The position numbers were made by a program, and so were the translations under genes. From CBDCWA01 sp965223255 (GTDB lineage Bacteria; Pseudomonadota; Alphaproteobacteria; Rhizobiales; Hyphomicrobiaceae): a stretch of 64,000 nt of DNA. This document shows positions 54,535 to 64,000 of the stretch, piece by piece. Each line of letters starts with the position of its first letter. Position 1 is the first letter of the stretch. The notes beneath the pieces are model-generated. The model did not search any database and was not told the origin of the DNA. It saw only the letters and a list, made by a program, of their open reading frames with translations. The DNA lies in the NCBI GenBank assembly GCA_965223255.1, contig CBDCWA010000003.1:930001-994000 (forward strand), in the 5' to 3' direction.

Positions 54535-55464
54535 TCAACGCACCAAGTCAAAACTTTGCCGCCCACGATCGACGACGCTATCCCCGTTGGCTGAGATTGC
54601 GCACCCATCGATGCGCAATTGCCAACCGTTATCGACGCGCGCAACGGTATATAAGTTGTAGCGACCGACATCTTCTGATTTATGCCGCCGCGCTGCTGAT
54701 GCGGAACTCACCCCGACAATGGCCATATCACCGCTTCGCCCCGTATGCCATGACAGCTGGTCGCGATGATTGTGGCCATAGACGACCAGTTCAGCACCAA
54801 CCTTCTGCAAAATCTCGGCCAATTCCGTATCGTTCCTCAATCGCCGTCGTGCATCCGCCAAACCCGGCAAAGGTGGGTGATGCACCAGCACCAGCCGAAA
54901 ACAATCCACATCGCCAAGCGACTCGAGCAGCCGCTCTAACTCCTGCAATTGAGGCGCATCGATAAATCCGGTTGCATACCCCGGCGCAGTGGGTACCGCG
55001 GAATTCACACCGACAATTGCAACATCACCGATGCGTCGCACATACGGAAATCTAACATCGCCGGCTGCCACTGAGCCGGCGCCTACAACATGCTCATCGG
55101 ACCGCATGTAAGCATGCCAACGTCCGACACCGGGATCCCGCAACAACGGCGTATAGATATCATGGTTGCCCGGCACAACCGACACCACATCCGGCGCCCC
55201 GACATCTGCCAACCAACGCGCCGCCTGCTCATATTCAAACGGTGTCGAAATATTCACGAGGTCTCCGGTAATCACGATGTGATCTGGATTGCGCGCCTTG
55301 GCATCCCGCAGCAGCGCCTGCAATACCGAAGTCTTATGGACGTGGCGTCGTTTTAGGTGCCAATTGAGAAAACCCAGTGCACGCTTCACATTCCAATGGC
55401 GAACTGTGAAGCCAGATACGGGCGCAATGTGAAGATCAGAAAAATGCGCAATAGTGGTCGCCAT
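54535..55464 (-). CDS. Calcineurin-like metallophosphoesterase
   Basis: The start at ATG 55464 gives 309 residues and puts the first metal motif at the N-terminus as is normal; the longer frame adds 96 residues without domain features. Metal ligands appear in order: HFSDLHIAP, VITGDLVNIS, VVPGNHDIYT, LVHHPPLP and VVYGHNHRDQL. The overall match is to class III 3',5'-cyclic nucleotide phosphodiesterases (CpdA-like), but the substrate cannot be fixed. It is separated from the MFS gene by 87 bases and is divergent from the Nudix gene. Confidence 0.9.
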   Translation of the reverse strand: MATTIAHFSDLHIAPVSGFTVRHWNVKRALGFLNWHLKRRHVHKTSVLQALLRDAKARNPDHIVITGDLVNISTPFEYEQAARWLADVGAPDVVSVVPGNHDIYTPLLRDPGVGRWHAYMRSDEHVVGAGSVAAGDVRFPYVRRIGDVAIVGVNSAVPTAPGYATGFIDAPQLQELERLLESLGDVDCFRLVLVHHPPLPGLADARRRLRNDTELAEILQKVGAELVVYGHNHRDQLSWHTGRSGDMAIVGVSSASAARRHKSEDVGRYNLYTVARVDNGWQLRIDGCAISANGDSVVDRGRQSFDLVR

Positions 55465-55658
55465 ATCGGTATTTATCCCACATGTCACCGGCAATTGCAC
55501 GGATACCAATTGCGCCGTGGACGCCGTGTGCATAGATTGATCGAATCGGATTCCTCGCCAGGCCTTGGACAGACCATGGCGTCCACGATCGATTAGCACC
55601 CGGACCACCGGCACATCGCTGCCCGTATGGTCACACCAAGGGCAGTCAGAAAACCACC

Positions 55659-56138
55659 ATGGCAGATCAGTCGCGCCCCCTCCCCCGACCCTTATACTTG
55701 CGCGCCGTGCAAAGCTACTGGCGCAAGCGTCGCAGCCTGACGATGGGCGCACAAGGTATAATCATTGGCGCCGATAATCAGGTTGTCCTCATTCGTCACT
55801 CCTACCGGCCCGGTTGGCACTTTCCCGGTGGCGGTGTCGAAAAAAACGAAACCGCGCACGCCGCACTCACCCGGGAAGTGCACGAAGAAACCGGCATACA
55901 AGTTAACGGTAGACCACAATTGTTCGGCCTTTATGCCAACTTTGAATACTTCCCATCTGATCACATAGCGCTCTTTATCGTTCGCGACTGGACCCAAACG
56001 GACCGTCCCAGGAGCCGATTAGAAATCGCCGATTGCCAAACATTTTCCCTGGATGCCCTACCGCCCGATGCCGTCCCCGCCGTTCATCGCCGCCTGCAAG
56101 AGTACCTCGGGACTGAAGCCCCAACGGACATGTGGTGA
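55659..56138 (+). CDS. Nudix hydrolase
   Basis: A 159-residue Nudix protein. The Nudix box GGGVEKNETAHAALTREVHEETG fits G-x5-E-x7-REUxEExGU exactly, so it should be active with Mg2+. The start MADQSRPLPRPLYL has no good ribosome site, and about 30 basic residues precede the first strand MGAQGIIIGADNQVVL. Substrates could be nucleotide sugars or ADP-ribose-type compounds. It is monocistronic or with the acetyltransferase 186 bases downstream. Confidence 0.9.
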   Translation: MADQSRPLPRPLYLRAVQSYWRKRRSLTMGAQGIIIGADNQVVLIRHSYRPGWHFPGGGVEKNETAHAALTREVHEETGIQVNGRPQLFGLYANFEYFPSDHIALFIVRDWTQTDRPRSRLEIADCQTFSLDALPPDAVPAVHRRLQEYLGTEAPTDMW

Positions 56139-56324
56139 CATCCCAACAGAGCACCACCGCCAGGCCGACATTGATCGATACCAGGTCACATGCTATGGCG
56201 CCTTTCAATTGCAGGCCAAGACCCTGAGTTGCTTGAGCCAATGACTGACGATCATCGACGCGCAGGGCATCGAACGCCAGGGCAGCTTCGCCCGGAGGCG
56301 CGGTGATCGAGTGAGGACAACCAT

Positions 56325-56861
56325 TTGCCACCCAATGATCAAGCCCAATCATTGCTGAAGACATCGGCAGACATCACCTGTCGCCCACCGTCAGCGGCCG
56401 ACCTGGACGACATCATCGCCCTGCACCAGCTCGTATTTGGGCCCGGCAGGTACACCCGCACTGCCTTTCGTATTCGCGAAGGCACACCAAACTTTACGCC
56501 CTATTGTCGTATCCTGCTGCACCACAAAGCACTGATTGCCGCCGTGCGCATGACACCCATAACGATCGGTGACACGCCCGGTGCCATTATGCTCGGCCCG
56601 CTCGCCGTCCATCCGCAGCATCGCCGTGAGAACTATGGCAAGGTCTTGGTTGGCGAGAGTGTCGCCGCCGCAGCAGTAGACGGGTATAAGCTCGCCATCC
56701 TGGTCGGCGATAGCGACTATTACGGCCCGCTCGGTTTTTCGCCCGCACCCCTTGGGCAAATCATATTGCCTGGCCCGGTCGATTACCTGCGCTTGCTCGC
56801 GAAAAACCTCGTTGAAGATGCGCTGCAGTCTTATCAAGGATTGGTCAAAGCAGCCGTCTAA
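56325..56861 (+). CDS. GNAT-family N-acetyltransferase
   Basis: A 178-residue GNAT domain with PSAADLDDIIALHQLVFG at the start, ALIAAVRMTPITIG as strand 2-3, LGPLAVHPQHRRENYGKVLV as the acetyl-CoA-binding A motif, and VGDSDYYGPLGFSPA as the B motif, a form close to YhbS-like enzymes. The only in-frame start before the domain is TTG at 56325, with AGGA eight bases upstream; an in-frame stop at 56304 excludes anything longer. Target unknown. Confidence 0.88.
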   Translation: MPPNDQAQSLLKTSADITCRPPSAADLDDIIALHQLVFGPGRYTRTAFRIREGTPNFTPYCRILLHHKALIAAVRMTPITIGDTPGAIMLGPLAVHPQHRRENYGKVLVGESVAAAAVDGYKLAILVGDSDYYGPLGFSPAPLGQIILPGPVDYLRLLAKNLVEDALQSYQGLVKAAV

Positions 56862-56917
56862 TTCGTCTTGCAGCACCCAGAAGCGCCACTGAAAATAACG
56901 ATCCCAAAAGTAAGGCC

Positions 56918-58210
56918 TTAGTCTTCAAATGGATCGCGCATCAAAATCGTGTCATCGCGCTCTGGACTGGTCGATAAAAGCGTCACCGGCCGACGGATCA
57001 ATTCCTCGATTGTGCGCACATATTTCACGGCTTCCGCTGGCAGATCGGCCCACGATCGTGCGCCTTTTGTCGACTGGCTCCAGCCATCGAATGTTTCATA
57101 GATCGGTTGCACGCGCGCCTGTGCATTCTGACCAGCCGGCAAACTCTCGATGCGCCTGCCGTCGAGTTCGTAACCGACACAGACCTTGAGCTCGTCCAGC
57201 CCGTCCAAGACATCCAGCTTGGTCAACGCGATACCATCGATCCCACCAACGGCAGAGGCCTGGCGGACAAGGCAGGCATCGAACCAACCACACCGTCGCT
57301 TGCGCCCCGTTACAGTACCAAACTCATTGCCGCGCGTGCCGATGAGTTCCCCAGTTTCATCTTCCAATTCCGTGGGAAAAGGTCCTGAGCCAACGCGCGT
57401 CGTATAGGCTTTGGCGATTCCAAGAACATACCCGATACTGCTGGGCCCGCATCCGGATCCGGTCGCCGCCTGCGCCGCAACCGTATTCGATGAGGTAACA
57501 AACGGATATGTCCCATGATCGATATCGAGCAGAATGCCCTGCGCACCTTCGAACAGGATGCGCTTGCGCTCGCGCCGCATGGTCTCCAATAACTCCCAAG
57601 AGGCGGCCATATAGGCCAACAGCTTTGGCGCAATCCCCTCAAGATCTTGCACAAGGGCCTCACCAGAAACTTCCTGCACACCAAGCCCGCGCCTAAGCGC
57701 ATTGTGATGCACCAAAATCCGCTCCACTTTGGGGCCCAGCGTTTCGAGCGTCTTCAGATCCTGCACCCGGATCGCCCGTCGGCCAACTTTGTCCTCATAT
57801 GCCGGTCCGATCCCCCGTCCTGTCGTTCCAATTTTGCCGGCGCCTGCTCCGGCTTCACGAAGTTGATCGAGTTCGCGATGCAGCGGCAGGATCAGGGTTG
57901 CATTCTCAGCAATTTTTAAATTGTCAGGTGTAATGTTGACGCCCTGGGTCCGCACCTGTTCGATTTCCTCAATGAGCGCCCAGGGGTCGACCACCACGCC
58001 ATTGCCGATCAGACCCAGCTTTCCGGGCCGAACGACGCCGGATGGCAGCAGCGACAACTTGTAGGTCACGCCATTGATGACCAGCGTATGCCCGGCATTG
58101 TGCCCGCCTTGAAACCGCACGACGACATCAGCGCGCTCTGACAGCCAATCGACAATTTTGCCTTTGCCCTCATCGCCCCATTGCGTCCCGACCACCACCA
58201 CATTCGCCAT
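56918..58210 (-). CDS. purA: Adenylosuccinate synthetase
   Basis: PurA joins IMP and aspartate with GTP to adenylosuccinate, the first step to AMP. The 430-residue protein starts MANVVVVGTQWGDEGKGKIVD (GTP and IMP site) at the ATG at 58210, with AAGGGA upstream; the longer frame adds 14 residues without support. Further signatures are GHNAGHTL, GIGPAYEDK and the C-terminal GTP-binding KLDVLDG. Monocistronic, convergent with the acetyltransferase gene. Confidence 0.98.
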   Translation of the reverse strand: MANVVVVGTQWGDEGKGKIVDWLSERADVVVRFQGGHNAGHTLVINGVTYKLSLLPSGVVRPGKLGLIGNGVVVDPWALIEEIEQVRTQGVNITPDNLKIAENATLILPLHRELDQLREAGAGAGKIGTTGRGIGPAYEDKVGRRAIRVQDLKTLETLGPKVERILVHHNALRRGLGVQEVSGEALVQDLEGIAPKLLAYMAASWELLETMRRERKRILFEGAQGILLDIDHGTYPFVTSSNTVAAQAATGSGCGPSSIGYVLGIAKAYTTRVGSGPFPTELEDETGELIGTRGNEFGTVTGRKRRCGWFDACLVRQASAVGGIDGIALTKLDVLDGLDELKVCVGYELDGRRIESLPAGQNAQARVQPIYETFDGWSQSTKGARSWADLPAEAVKYVRTIEELIRRPVTLLSTSPERDDTILMRDPFED

Positions 58211-58390
58211 TGCGGTCCCTTTGCCTAACCTTATATGCCGGCCCATCGCCAAGTGGGCCCATCTAACGCGAGCAGCCCCGTTACAAACCGTGGAACCATC
58301 GCATCAATTATTGTCTTCATCCCAACCATACGCCAATTGGCGCACAGTTTGAACCGATAGTGAATTTTCCTGCGGCCACGTTGCCGACAG

Positions 58391-60094
58391 TTAGCGATAC
58401 CGGATTGTCTTACCGCTGGGCCACGTCAGCGTGTAGCCAATTTCAATACCCTGCTCGCCACCGGGTTTTAGTGTTTTCTCCCAAACCATAACGCCTTGGC
58501 GGTTCTCAAAATTGCGCTTGGTCGGTGCCGGCTTGAAAGTCGTATTAACCCGAATTTCCTCATTGAGCGACACCGGGACGTGGTCAAAGATTTTATAGGC
58601 AATCGCACGATCGCGAAGATTTTTGATGGTTATGCGGAAGTTGCGCTCATCTGTATGCGATGAAGAAATCAGCCCGCTCTCGCCGCGTTTCTCCTTCAAT
58701 ACCGCGAACTTGATTTGCACGGCCGTATCCACCCCAAATCCAAGCTCATGCTTCTCCCCGCCTGCAAGTTGCGGCAGATGGCCATTGCCGATAAATGTCC
58801 CGTCGCGGAACAATGCAATCCGGCCTGGCAAAAACGGTTCGCCCTTTGGCACCTTCATTGACAGGTACAGATAGGCCCGCATCTGGCGGCGCGGCACTGC
58901 ACGCACCGAAAGTTTTGGCGTGATTTTCGTTGACGTAATAGCAACGCGTTTTGCTTGCCCTGTCGCAGGGATGGTCACCCGGCCTGGCACCGCGTAGACG
59001 ACTTGGAACCGGCTTTTCTGCACACTGGCAAGTCTTCCTGACACCGCAGTCCGTTTGGTCGCCTTTCGTTTGGCGCGTGCCTCCAAAGCTTGTGGTTTCG
59101 CCGGTGCCGGCGCTTTTTCAGCTCGTCGCTGGTCAGCAAAACCCCGCGTGCTGTACTTGTTGGTCCCGAGCTTCGGCGCCGGCGGTGGATAATCAACTTT
59201 AAGTGAACCAAGGTTAGGCGCTGACGTGCCCGCCGTGGCCCGCGTTGTTGACAATGACAGCTTAATGTTGTTCCAGGCTTCGCCCGTTCGCTGGGTAATT
59301 GCCGCGCGCCGGGTGATCGCAAGGGTCGGCGGCTGGCCCCGTGTCCCAGTAGATAGCCGGCCATCGTAGTGCGCTCGCCACCGTGCGCCGCGCACCTGAT
59401 ATCGTACGGTCAAATCGGCCTCAAGCGCCTGGGCGGCCACAACCGTCACCTTCACTTCCATTCGCCGCCGCACCCGTGGCGGCAATTGCGACATTTTTTT
59501 GCGCAGATCTTTGATTTTGCGATCAACCTCTCGGATCTTGATCCGCGCCGCATTTAAGGCCTTCTCAGCTGCCGTGATTTGCCCAACGATCAAACTTGAC
59601 AGTTCCGACCAATCTTCTTGCACCACTGTTTGACCACGCCCACCCGATGCAGCCCCACTCACCGGCAATTTGACAAGATTGGTTGCAAACCGTTTTTGCG
59701 CTTCGCCGATCGCGACTTCGGACTTATATGTCTGGCGTTCGTCCTTCAACGCCTCAATCTGCTTTTCAAGTTCTCTGCGTTTACTCGCCTGCTGTTGGGC
59801 ATCGGCCCGCGGCACATATAGGACCCGGGTATCGACTGAGCCGATCTGAAGCCGGCCCGTTGCCTGACCCTCAACCCTCACCGAACGCCCGATCGCCGTT
59901 GCCGGTATATCCCGAAACAGCAGTTGGTAACTGCCAGCTCCAAGTTTGACCCGGGCGATCCTGGCCACCTCTGCGCCGCGCGGAAATACTGTTACCGCAT
60001 CGACTTTGGACTGCACCTCGATCGCCGCTTGCGCAGCAACGATCGACGCCATGATCCACACCCCAGCTCCGATCCAACGCAACATGATTTTCAT
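58391..60094 (-). CDS. MuiA-like protein (DUF4140/DUF4139), exported
   Basis: A 567-residue protein from ATG 60094, which has GGAG eight bases upstream. A signal peptide (LRWIGAGVWIMASIVAAQA) precedes the DUF4140 domain (VDAVTVFPRGAEVARIARVKL), a coiled coil of about 100 residues (KRRELEKQIEALKDERQTYKSEV and INTO KIREVDRKIKDLRKKMSQL), and the DUF4139 domain with LTVRYQVRGARWRAHYDGRL and a terminal VWEKTLKPGGEQGIEIGYTL. This matches the mucoidy-inhibitor MuiA family of unknown biochemistry. It lies between purA and serA with no overlap. Confidence 0.9.
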   Translation of the reverse strand: MKIMLRWIGAGVWIMASIVAAQAAIEVQSKVDAVTVFPRGAEVARIARVKLGAGSYQLLFRDIPATAIGRSVRVEGQATGRLQIGSVDTRVLYVPRADAQQQASKRRELEKQIEALKDERQTYKSEVAIGEAQKRFATNLVKLPVSGAASGGRGQTVVQEDWSELSSLIVGQITAAEKALNAARIKIREVDRKIKDLRKKMSQLPPRVRRRMEVKVTVVAAQALEADLTVRYQVRGARWRAHYDGRLSTGTRGQPPTLAITRRAAITQRTGEAWNNIKLSLSTTRATAGTSAPNLGSLKVDYPPPAPKLGTNKYSTRGFADQRRAEKAPAPAKPQALEARAKRKATKRTAVSGRLASVQKSRFQVVYAVPGRVTIPATGQAKRVAITSTKITPKLSVRAVPRRQMRAYLYLSMKVPKGEPFLPGRIALFRDGTFIGNGHLPQLAGGEKHELGFGVDTAVQIKFAVLKEKRGESGLISSSHTDERNFRITIKNLRDRAIAYKIFDHVPVSLNEEIRVNTTFKPAPTKRNFENRQGVMVWEKTLKPGGEQGIEIGYTLTWPSGKTIRYR

Positions 60095-60216
60095 AGCCCG
60101 CTCCAAGACATGAACGACTTCTTTCAAAACAATTATCGCAAACCTCGCGGGCTATCATGACACGACTATGACCGGGACCGCCAGACCTGCTGCGCCTGCC
60201 GGCCCCATTGCCGGCA

Positions 60217-61803
60217 TTAGAACGCCAGACGGCAGACCCGAACCACATCCTGAAGGTTTTTGACGCGTTCGAGAACTTCGCTGGTCACAGGCTCGTCGAC
60301 CGCCACAACACAGATCGCATCTCCGCCGGGTTTGTCACGACCGAGATTGAATGTTGCGATGTTGACACCGGCCTCCCCCAGCACAGCACCGAACCGGCCG
60401 ATAAACCCTGGCACATCCTGATTGCGCACGAACAGCATGTTCGGGCTCACCTCAAACTCCATGTCGATATCGCGCACCTGAATGATCCGCGGGCGCCCGT
60501 CTGAGAAAATGGTGCCCGCGACCGTACGCTCATATTGATCGGTTTGAACCGTCAGTTTGATGTAGGAGCCGAACGCCCCCCTGCGTCCCCCCTTTTCTTC
60601 TTTCACATTGATCCCGCGTTCTTTTGCGCTGGTCAACGCGGACACCATATTGACATCGGACAGCAACGGACGCAGGACACCGGCCACCGCCGCTGCCGTC
60701 AACGGCTTGGTATTAAGCTCCGCAACATCGCCGGCATATTCAATCCGAATACCCTTGATAGCGGTCTCCGTCAGCTGACCACCAAACGAGCCAAGCTGCT
60801 CGGCCACATCGACCCATGGCTTCAGAACCGGTGCTTCTTCTGCGGTTATATTGGGTGCGTTGATGGCATTGGTGATGGCGCCTTCTAGTAAATAGTCAGA
60901 CATCTGCTCGGCAATTTGCAGCGCCACGTTCTCCTGCGCTTCCGAAGTCGACGCGCCAAGATGCGGCGTGCAGATAACATTGGGCAGCCCGAACAACACA
61001 TTCTCATTCGCCGGCTCTTCCACAAATACGTCGAATGCAGCACCTGCCACATGCCCGGATTTGATCGCCTCTGCCAAAGCCTCTTCATTGACCAGGCCGC
61101 CGCGCGCACAGTTCACAATCCGCACGCCGTGCTTGCACTTTTGGAGTGCTGCAGCATCGATAATGTTGCGGGTCTTATCGGTCATCGGCGTGTGCAAGGT
61201 GATGAAATCGGCGCGGCGCAATAGTTCATCGAGTTCAACTTTCGTGACACCAAGCGTCACCGCGCGTTCCGCCGTCAGGAACGGGTCATATGCGATAACC
61301 CGCATCTTCAACCCCAGTGCCCGGTTTGCGACAATTGCCCCGATATTACCGCAACCGATAACACCCAGCGTCTTACTATAGAGTTCGACGCCCATGAACT
61401 TATTCTTTTCCCACTTACCAGCTTGCGTCGAATGGTCGGCCTCGGGAATTTGGCGCGCCAATGCCATCATCATTGCAATTGCGTGTTCGCCGGTGGTGAT
61501 CGAGTTCCCAAACGGCGTATTCATGACGATAATACCCCTTGCGGTCGCCGCCTTGATATCGATGTTGTCGACACCAATGCCGGCCCGCCCGACGACCTTC
61601 AGGTTTTCTGCTAACCCGATAACCTTTTCAGTCACCTTGGTTGCAGAACGAACCGCAAGACCATCGTACTGGCCGATCACCTCGGCAAGCTTCGCCTTGT
61701 CCTTGCCAAGCTGCGGTTCAAACGTCACATCAAGCCCCCGATCCCGAAAGATCTGCACAGAAGCTTCGGACAATTCATCGGAAATCAACACACGTGGAGC
61801 CAT
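60217..61803 (-). CDS. serA: D-3-phosphoglycerate dehydrogenase
   Basis: SerA oxidises 3-phosphoglycerate to 3-phosphohydroxypyruvate for serine synthesis. The 528-residue protein has the long form: NAD domain with TLGVIGCGNIGAIVANRALG, the RxxxxD/E-H catalytic region (NCARGGLVNEEAL, VICTPHLGASTSEAQ), an ASB domain, and a C-terminal ACT domain (FVRNQDVPGFIGRFGAVLGEAGVNIA) for serine feedback. ATG at 61803 has a strong GGAGGA. Downstream of serC on the same strand, an operon. Confidence 0.98.
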   Translation of the reverse strand: MAPRVLISDELSEASVQIFRDRGLDVTFEPQLGKDKAKLAEVIGQYDGLAVRSATKVTEKVIGLAENLKVVGRAGIGVDNIDIKAATARGIIVMNTPFGNSITTGEHAIAMMMALARQIPEADHSTQAGKWEKNKFMGVELYSKTLGVIGCGNIGAIVANRALGLKMRVIAYDPFLTAERAVTLGVTKVELDELLRRADFITLHTPMTDKTRNIIDAAALQKCKHGVRIVNCARGGLVNEEALAEAIKSGHVAGAAFDVFVEEPANENVLFGLPNVICTPHLGASTSEAQENVALQIAEQMSDYLLEGAITNAINAPNITAEEAPVLKPWVDVAEQLGSFGGQLTETAIKGIRIEYAGDVAELNTKPLTAAAVAGVLRPLLSDVNMVSALTSAKERGINVKEEKGGRRGAFGSYIKLTVQTDQYERTVAGTIFSDGRPRIIQVRDIDMEFEVSPNMLFVRNQDVPGFIGRFGAVLGEAGVNIATFNLGRDKPGGDAICVVAVDEPVTSEVLERVKNLQDVVRVCRLAF

Positions 61804-61937
61804 TATCAGGTTCCTCCTACTATGCTGCGCGATTACCGCCCAGCGCGCATAAAAAAAGAAAAACAAACGTCCAATCAGTCCGCCGGCACACCGTGATTAA
61901 AACGACAATTACCTGGCGGCTGATGGATCTCGAACGA

Positions 61938-63101
61938 CTACAACTTGGCTTTCTGCACTTCGAACGCCCAGTCCAACCAAGGCGTCAACGCAGCCATATC
62001 GGATTGCTCAACCGTGGCACCTGCCCACACCCTGAGACCCGGCGGTGCATCGCGATAGCCCCCGACATCGAATGCCACGCCTTCCACCTCGAGCGAACCC
62101 GCCATATCCTTTGCGAACTTTGCCTGGCCGTCCTCCGGCAACGCCAGGATGGCAGGGTCGACAATTTTGAAACACACCGACGTATTCGACCGCGTCGCCG
62201 GATCAGCCGCCAAATTCTCGACCCATGCGGTTCGATCCATCCAGTCAAACAGAACCTGCGCATTGGCATCGGCCCGGGCCATCAACGCTTTCAAACCACC
62301 AATCCCTTCGGCCCAGGTCAAAGCATCGACGTAGTCTTCGACGCACAGCAGTGACGGCGTATTGATGGTATCGCCAGCAAAAATCCCCTTCAGAAATTTC
62401 CCCCCTGAAGCCAGCCTGAAAATCTTTGGCAGAGGCCAGGCCGGCGTATAGGTCTCTAAGCGCTCGACTGCGCGCGGTGACAGGATCAGCATGCCATGCG
62501 CAGCCTCCCCACCCATTACCTTTTGCCAGGAAAACGTAGCGACATCGACCTTGGCCCAATCGATTGGCTGGGCAAACACAGCCGACGTCGCATCGGCAAA
62601 CGTCAAACCTCCGCGATCGGCCGGAATCCAATCGCCGTTGGGAACTTTGACCCCCGATGTCGTCCCATTCCAGGTAAAGATCACGTCATTTGAAAAATTG
62701 ACCTGGCCCAGATCCGGCAGAAGACCGTAATCGGCCCGCATTACGTTGACTTCGGCGAGCTTCAACTGTTTGGTGACGTCTGTGACCCACCCCTCTCCAA
62801 AGCTTTCCCAGGCAAGAATATCAAGCCCCCGGGCGCCGAGCATGGTCCACATCGCCATCTCAAATGCACCGGTATCCGACGCCGGAACAATGCCGCAGTG
62901 ATAATCAGACGGCAGACCGAGAATGCTTTTGGTTTTGTCGATTGCCGCGACGATCCGGTCTTTACCGACCTTGGCACGATGCGATCGACCGAGCACAGCG
63001 TTTTCAATGGCTTTGGGAGACCAGCCGGGGCGCTTTGCGCAGGGGCCGGAAGAAAAATTGGCACAAGCCGGACGCATTGCCGGCTTTTCAGGCACTGTCA
63101 T
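61938..63101 (-). CDS. serC: Phosphoserine aminotransferase
   Basis: SerC converts 3-phosphohydroxypyruvate to phosphoserine. The 387-residue protein is the alphaproteobacterial type, beginning RPACANFSSGPCAKRPGWSP, with the PLP Lys in VATFSWQKVMGGEAAHGML and NTPSLLCVEDYVDAL before the C-terminal domain. A promoter and structured leader lie upstream. serA follows after 134 bases. Confidence 0.96.
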   Translation of the reverse strand: MTVPEKPAMRPACANFSSGPCAKRPGWSPKAIENAVLGRSHRAKVGKDRIVAAIDKTKSILGLPSDYHCGIVPASDTGAFEMAMWTMLGARGLDILAWESFGEGWVTDVTKQLKLAEVNVMRADYGLLPDLGQVNFSNDVIFTWNGTTSGVKVPNGDWIPADRGGLTFADATSAVFAQPIDWAKVDVATFSWQKVMGGEAAHGMLILSPRAVERLETYTPAWPLPKIFRLASGGKFLKGIFAGDTINTPSLLCVEDYVDALTWAEGIGGLKALMARADANAQVLFDWMDRTAWVENLAADPATRSNTSVCFKIVDPAILALPEDGQAKFAKDMAGSLEVEGVAFDVGGYRDAPPGLRVWAGATVEQSDMAALTPWLDWAFEVQKAKL

Positions 63102-63149
63102 GTATCTACCCTTCCAGATAGTTAGCCTCCCGTTGGGGGGAGGTGTCCC
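63102..63149 (-). ncRNA. Candidate serC leader RNA element
   Basis: On the minus strand CCTCCC (63143-63138) and GGGAGG (63131-63126) form a 6-bp hairpin with a short loop, followed by TATCT (63120-63116) and AGATA (63107-63103) flanking GGAAGGG, the ribosome site of serC, in the loop. This two-hairpin layout directly before serC fits the serC RNA motif described in alphaproteobacteria; ligand unknown. Confidence 0.7.
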
Positions 63150-63155
63150 GCGGCC

Positions 63156-63184
63156 TGTATCTGCGAAATGCCCGTTTTTGTCAA
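63156..63184 (-). promoter_or_regulatory. serC promoter
   Basis: TTGACA (63184-63179) and GATACA (63161-63156) are separated by exactly 17 bases on the minus strand, placing the start of transcription about seven bases before the leader hairpin. Confidence 0.7.
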
Positions 63185-64000
63185 GGAATCGCTGAAACGC
63201 GCGCTGCCAATTCTTGCCGCTTCAACCGTCAACAGGTCGCGAACTGCACGGCACGCTTACACAAATCTTTCAGCCCCAGGTTCAAGGTGACCCATCGAGC
63301 TCGACTTGTGCAACGAGATTATGCCCTGTGTCGAAATTCAATCGAACTCAAGCAACTGAAACGAGCACCCTACCGACCATGAAGAGCAAAATCTCGCGAC
63401 TAGCTGCTAGCGAACACACATGACCAATCGCAGCGCGCCTAGCATCTCACTAAGCCTCTCTTAATTTGCTGACAAAAATAACATTTGTGAAATAAAAGCA
63501 TTAGATCGAAGGTATAAGTGAAATCTCACATTATTTCGCGCACGGACCCATATCTCCACCGCAAAGGCCAATTGCGCACCATTAGGCGGCGGCTCATCCG
63601 TCGTTTATTCCACGCAAAGAGTATTAACCTCGCATTTGAAAATCTTCGCGTCGAGTATTTGCAATATTCAGCGCAGCCCCACAATGACGTCATCCAGACA
63701 TCTTACTGCATCGAAATGCGTTTCCGCCGCGGTTCTCCCTGTTTCATTTCTTGATTTATCCAATCAGACCTGTCGTCCGACCCGAGCTTGCCAAGGTTAG
63801 GGTTCATGCTATCTATCCCCCAGGCCCATCCTAATCGCAGTCATGATGGTGCTGGCCGTTGAGCGGCGGTCCATCCGTAACGCCACTGTTTTTTCCCAGA
63901 AAAAAATTCTCAGCTTTTACCCGCAAAGATATAATAGATTGGCAAAAAATAGCGGCGGCGATATGCACCAGAAATACCTATTCCCACCCATCTCTGATAT
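63185..64000. other. Terminal intergenic region
   Basis: No gene is supported in about 815 bases. A short plus-strand frame starting with GTG at 63518 has no recognisable features. TTTTTTC and GAAAAAA (63889-63895 and 63899-63905) form a perfect 7-bp dyad with a 3-base loop. An ATG at 63963 stays open to the window edge (12 codons), which could be the start of a gene lying mostly outside. Confidence 0.4.

Noticed and set aside
63518..63754. A 78-residue plus-strand frame starting with GTG
   Set aside because: No domain, no signal peptide and irregular amino-acid composition; not enough for a gene call.

Overview
The window looks like chromosome of an alphaproteobacterium, most likely of the Hyphomicrobiales or a related order. 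Supporting signs are the alphaproteobacterial SOS box (GAAC-N7-GAAC) in front of lexA, the order yajC-secD-secF-Mth938-squalene-synthase-like, an NdvA/ChvA-type exporter, an OpgH glucosyltransferase, the alphaproteobacterial form of SerC with a serC-type leader RNA, and GC-rich codon use throughout. I saw no rRNA, tRNA, insertion sequence, prophage or CRISPR array. Most of the window is housekeeping and catabolic genes, tightly packed, with many ATGA start/stop overlaps.

Layout. 1-10 kb: a peptidoglycan-binding-like protein, CutA, NAD kinase, a PrpF-family isomerase, release factor 3, a 4,5-dihydroxyphthalate-decarboxylase-like protein, an FG-GAP protein, a secreted S10 carboxypeptidase and self-regulated lexA. 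10-20 kb: a membrane-protein/SGNH-hydrolase pair, then an operon running yajC, secD, secF and homologues of two mitochondrial complex I assembly factors (NDUFAF3 and NDUFAF6), then a hydrolase-fold protein that seems to have lost its catalytic residues. 20-33 kb: a lipoprotein, a DUF2147 protein, a DevBCA-type ABC exporter operon, a maleate-isomerase-family protein without its cysteines, a PcfJ-like protein, an asymmetric heterodimeric ABC exporter, an isocitrate-lyase-family enzyme with a flavin reductase, and a HAD phosphatase.

34-43 kb is the most interesting part. An OpgH-type glucosyltransferase is divergent from four overlapping genes (MDR dehydrogenase, a PTPS/QueD-fold protein, a GT4 glycosyltransferase, a methyltransferase). 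Around them lie a RibD-type reductase, an NdvA-like ABC exporter and GTP cyclohydrolase II. Together they could make, decorate and export a GTP-derived pterin- or pyrimidine-like small molecule. The PTPS-like protein has lost its catalytic Cys, Asp and His and one zinc ligand but keeps the pterin-anchoring Glu.

43-64 kb: molybdate uptake (modE-like, modA, modB, modC), a patatin-like phospholipase, a BtuB-type receptor under a cobalamin riboswitch, an S41 peptidase, an MFS/tautomerase operon with two very small membrane ORFs, a metallophosphoesterase, a Nudix hydrolase, a GNAT acetyltransferase, purA, a MuiA-like protein, and serC-serA behind a promoter and a structured leader. The last 0.8 kb carries no gene I can support.
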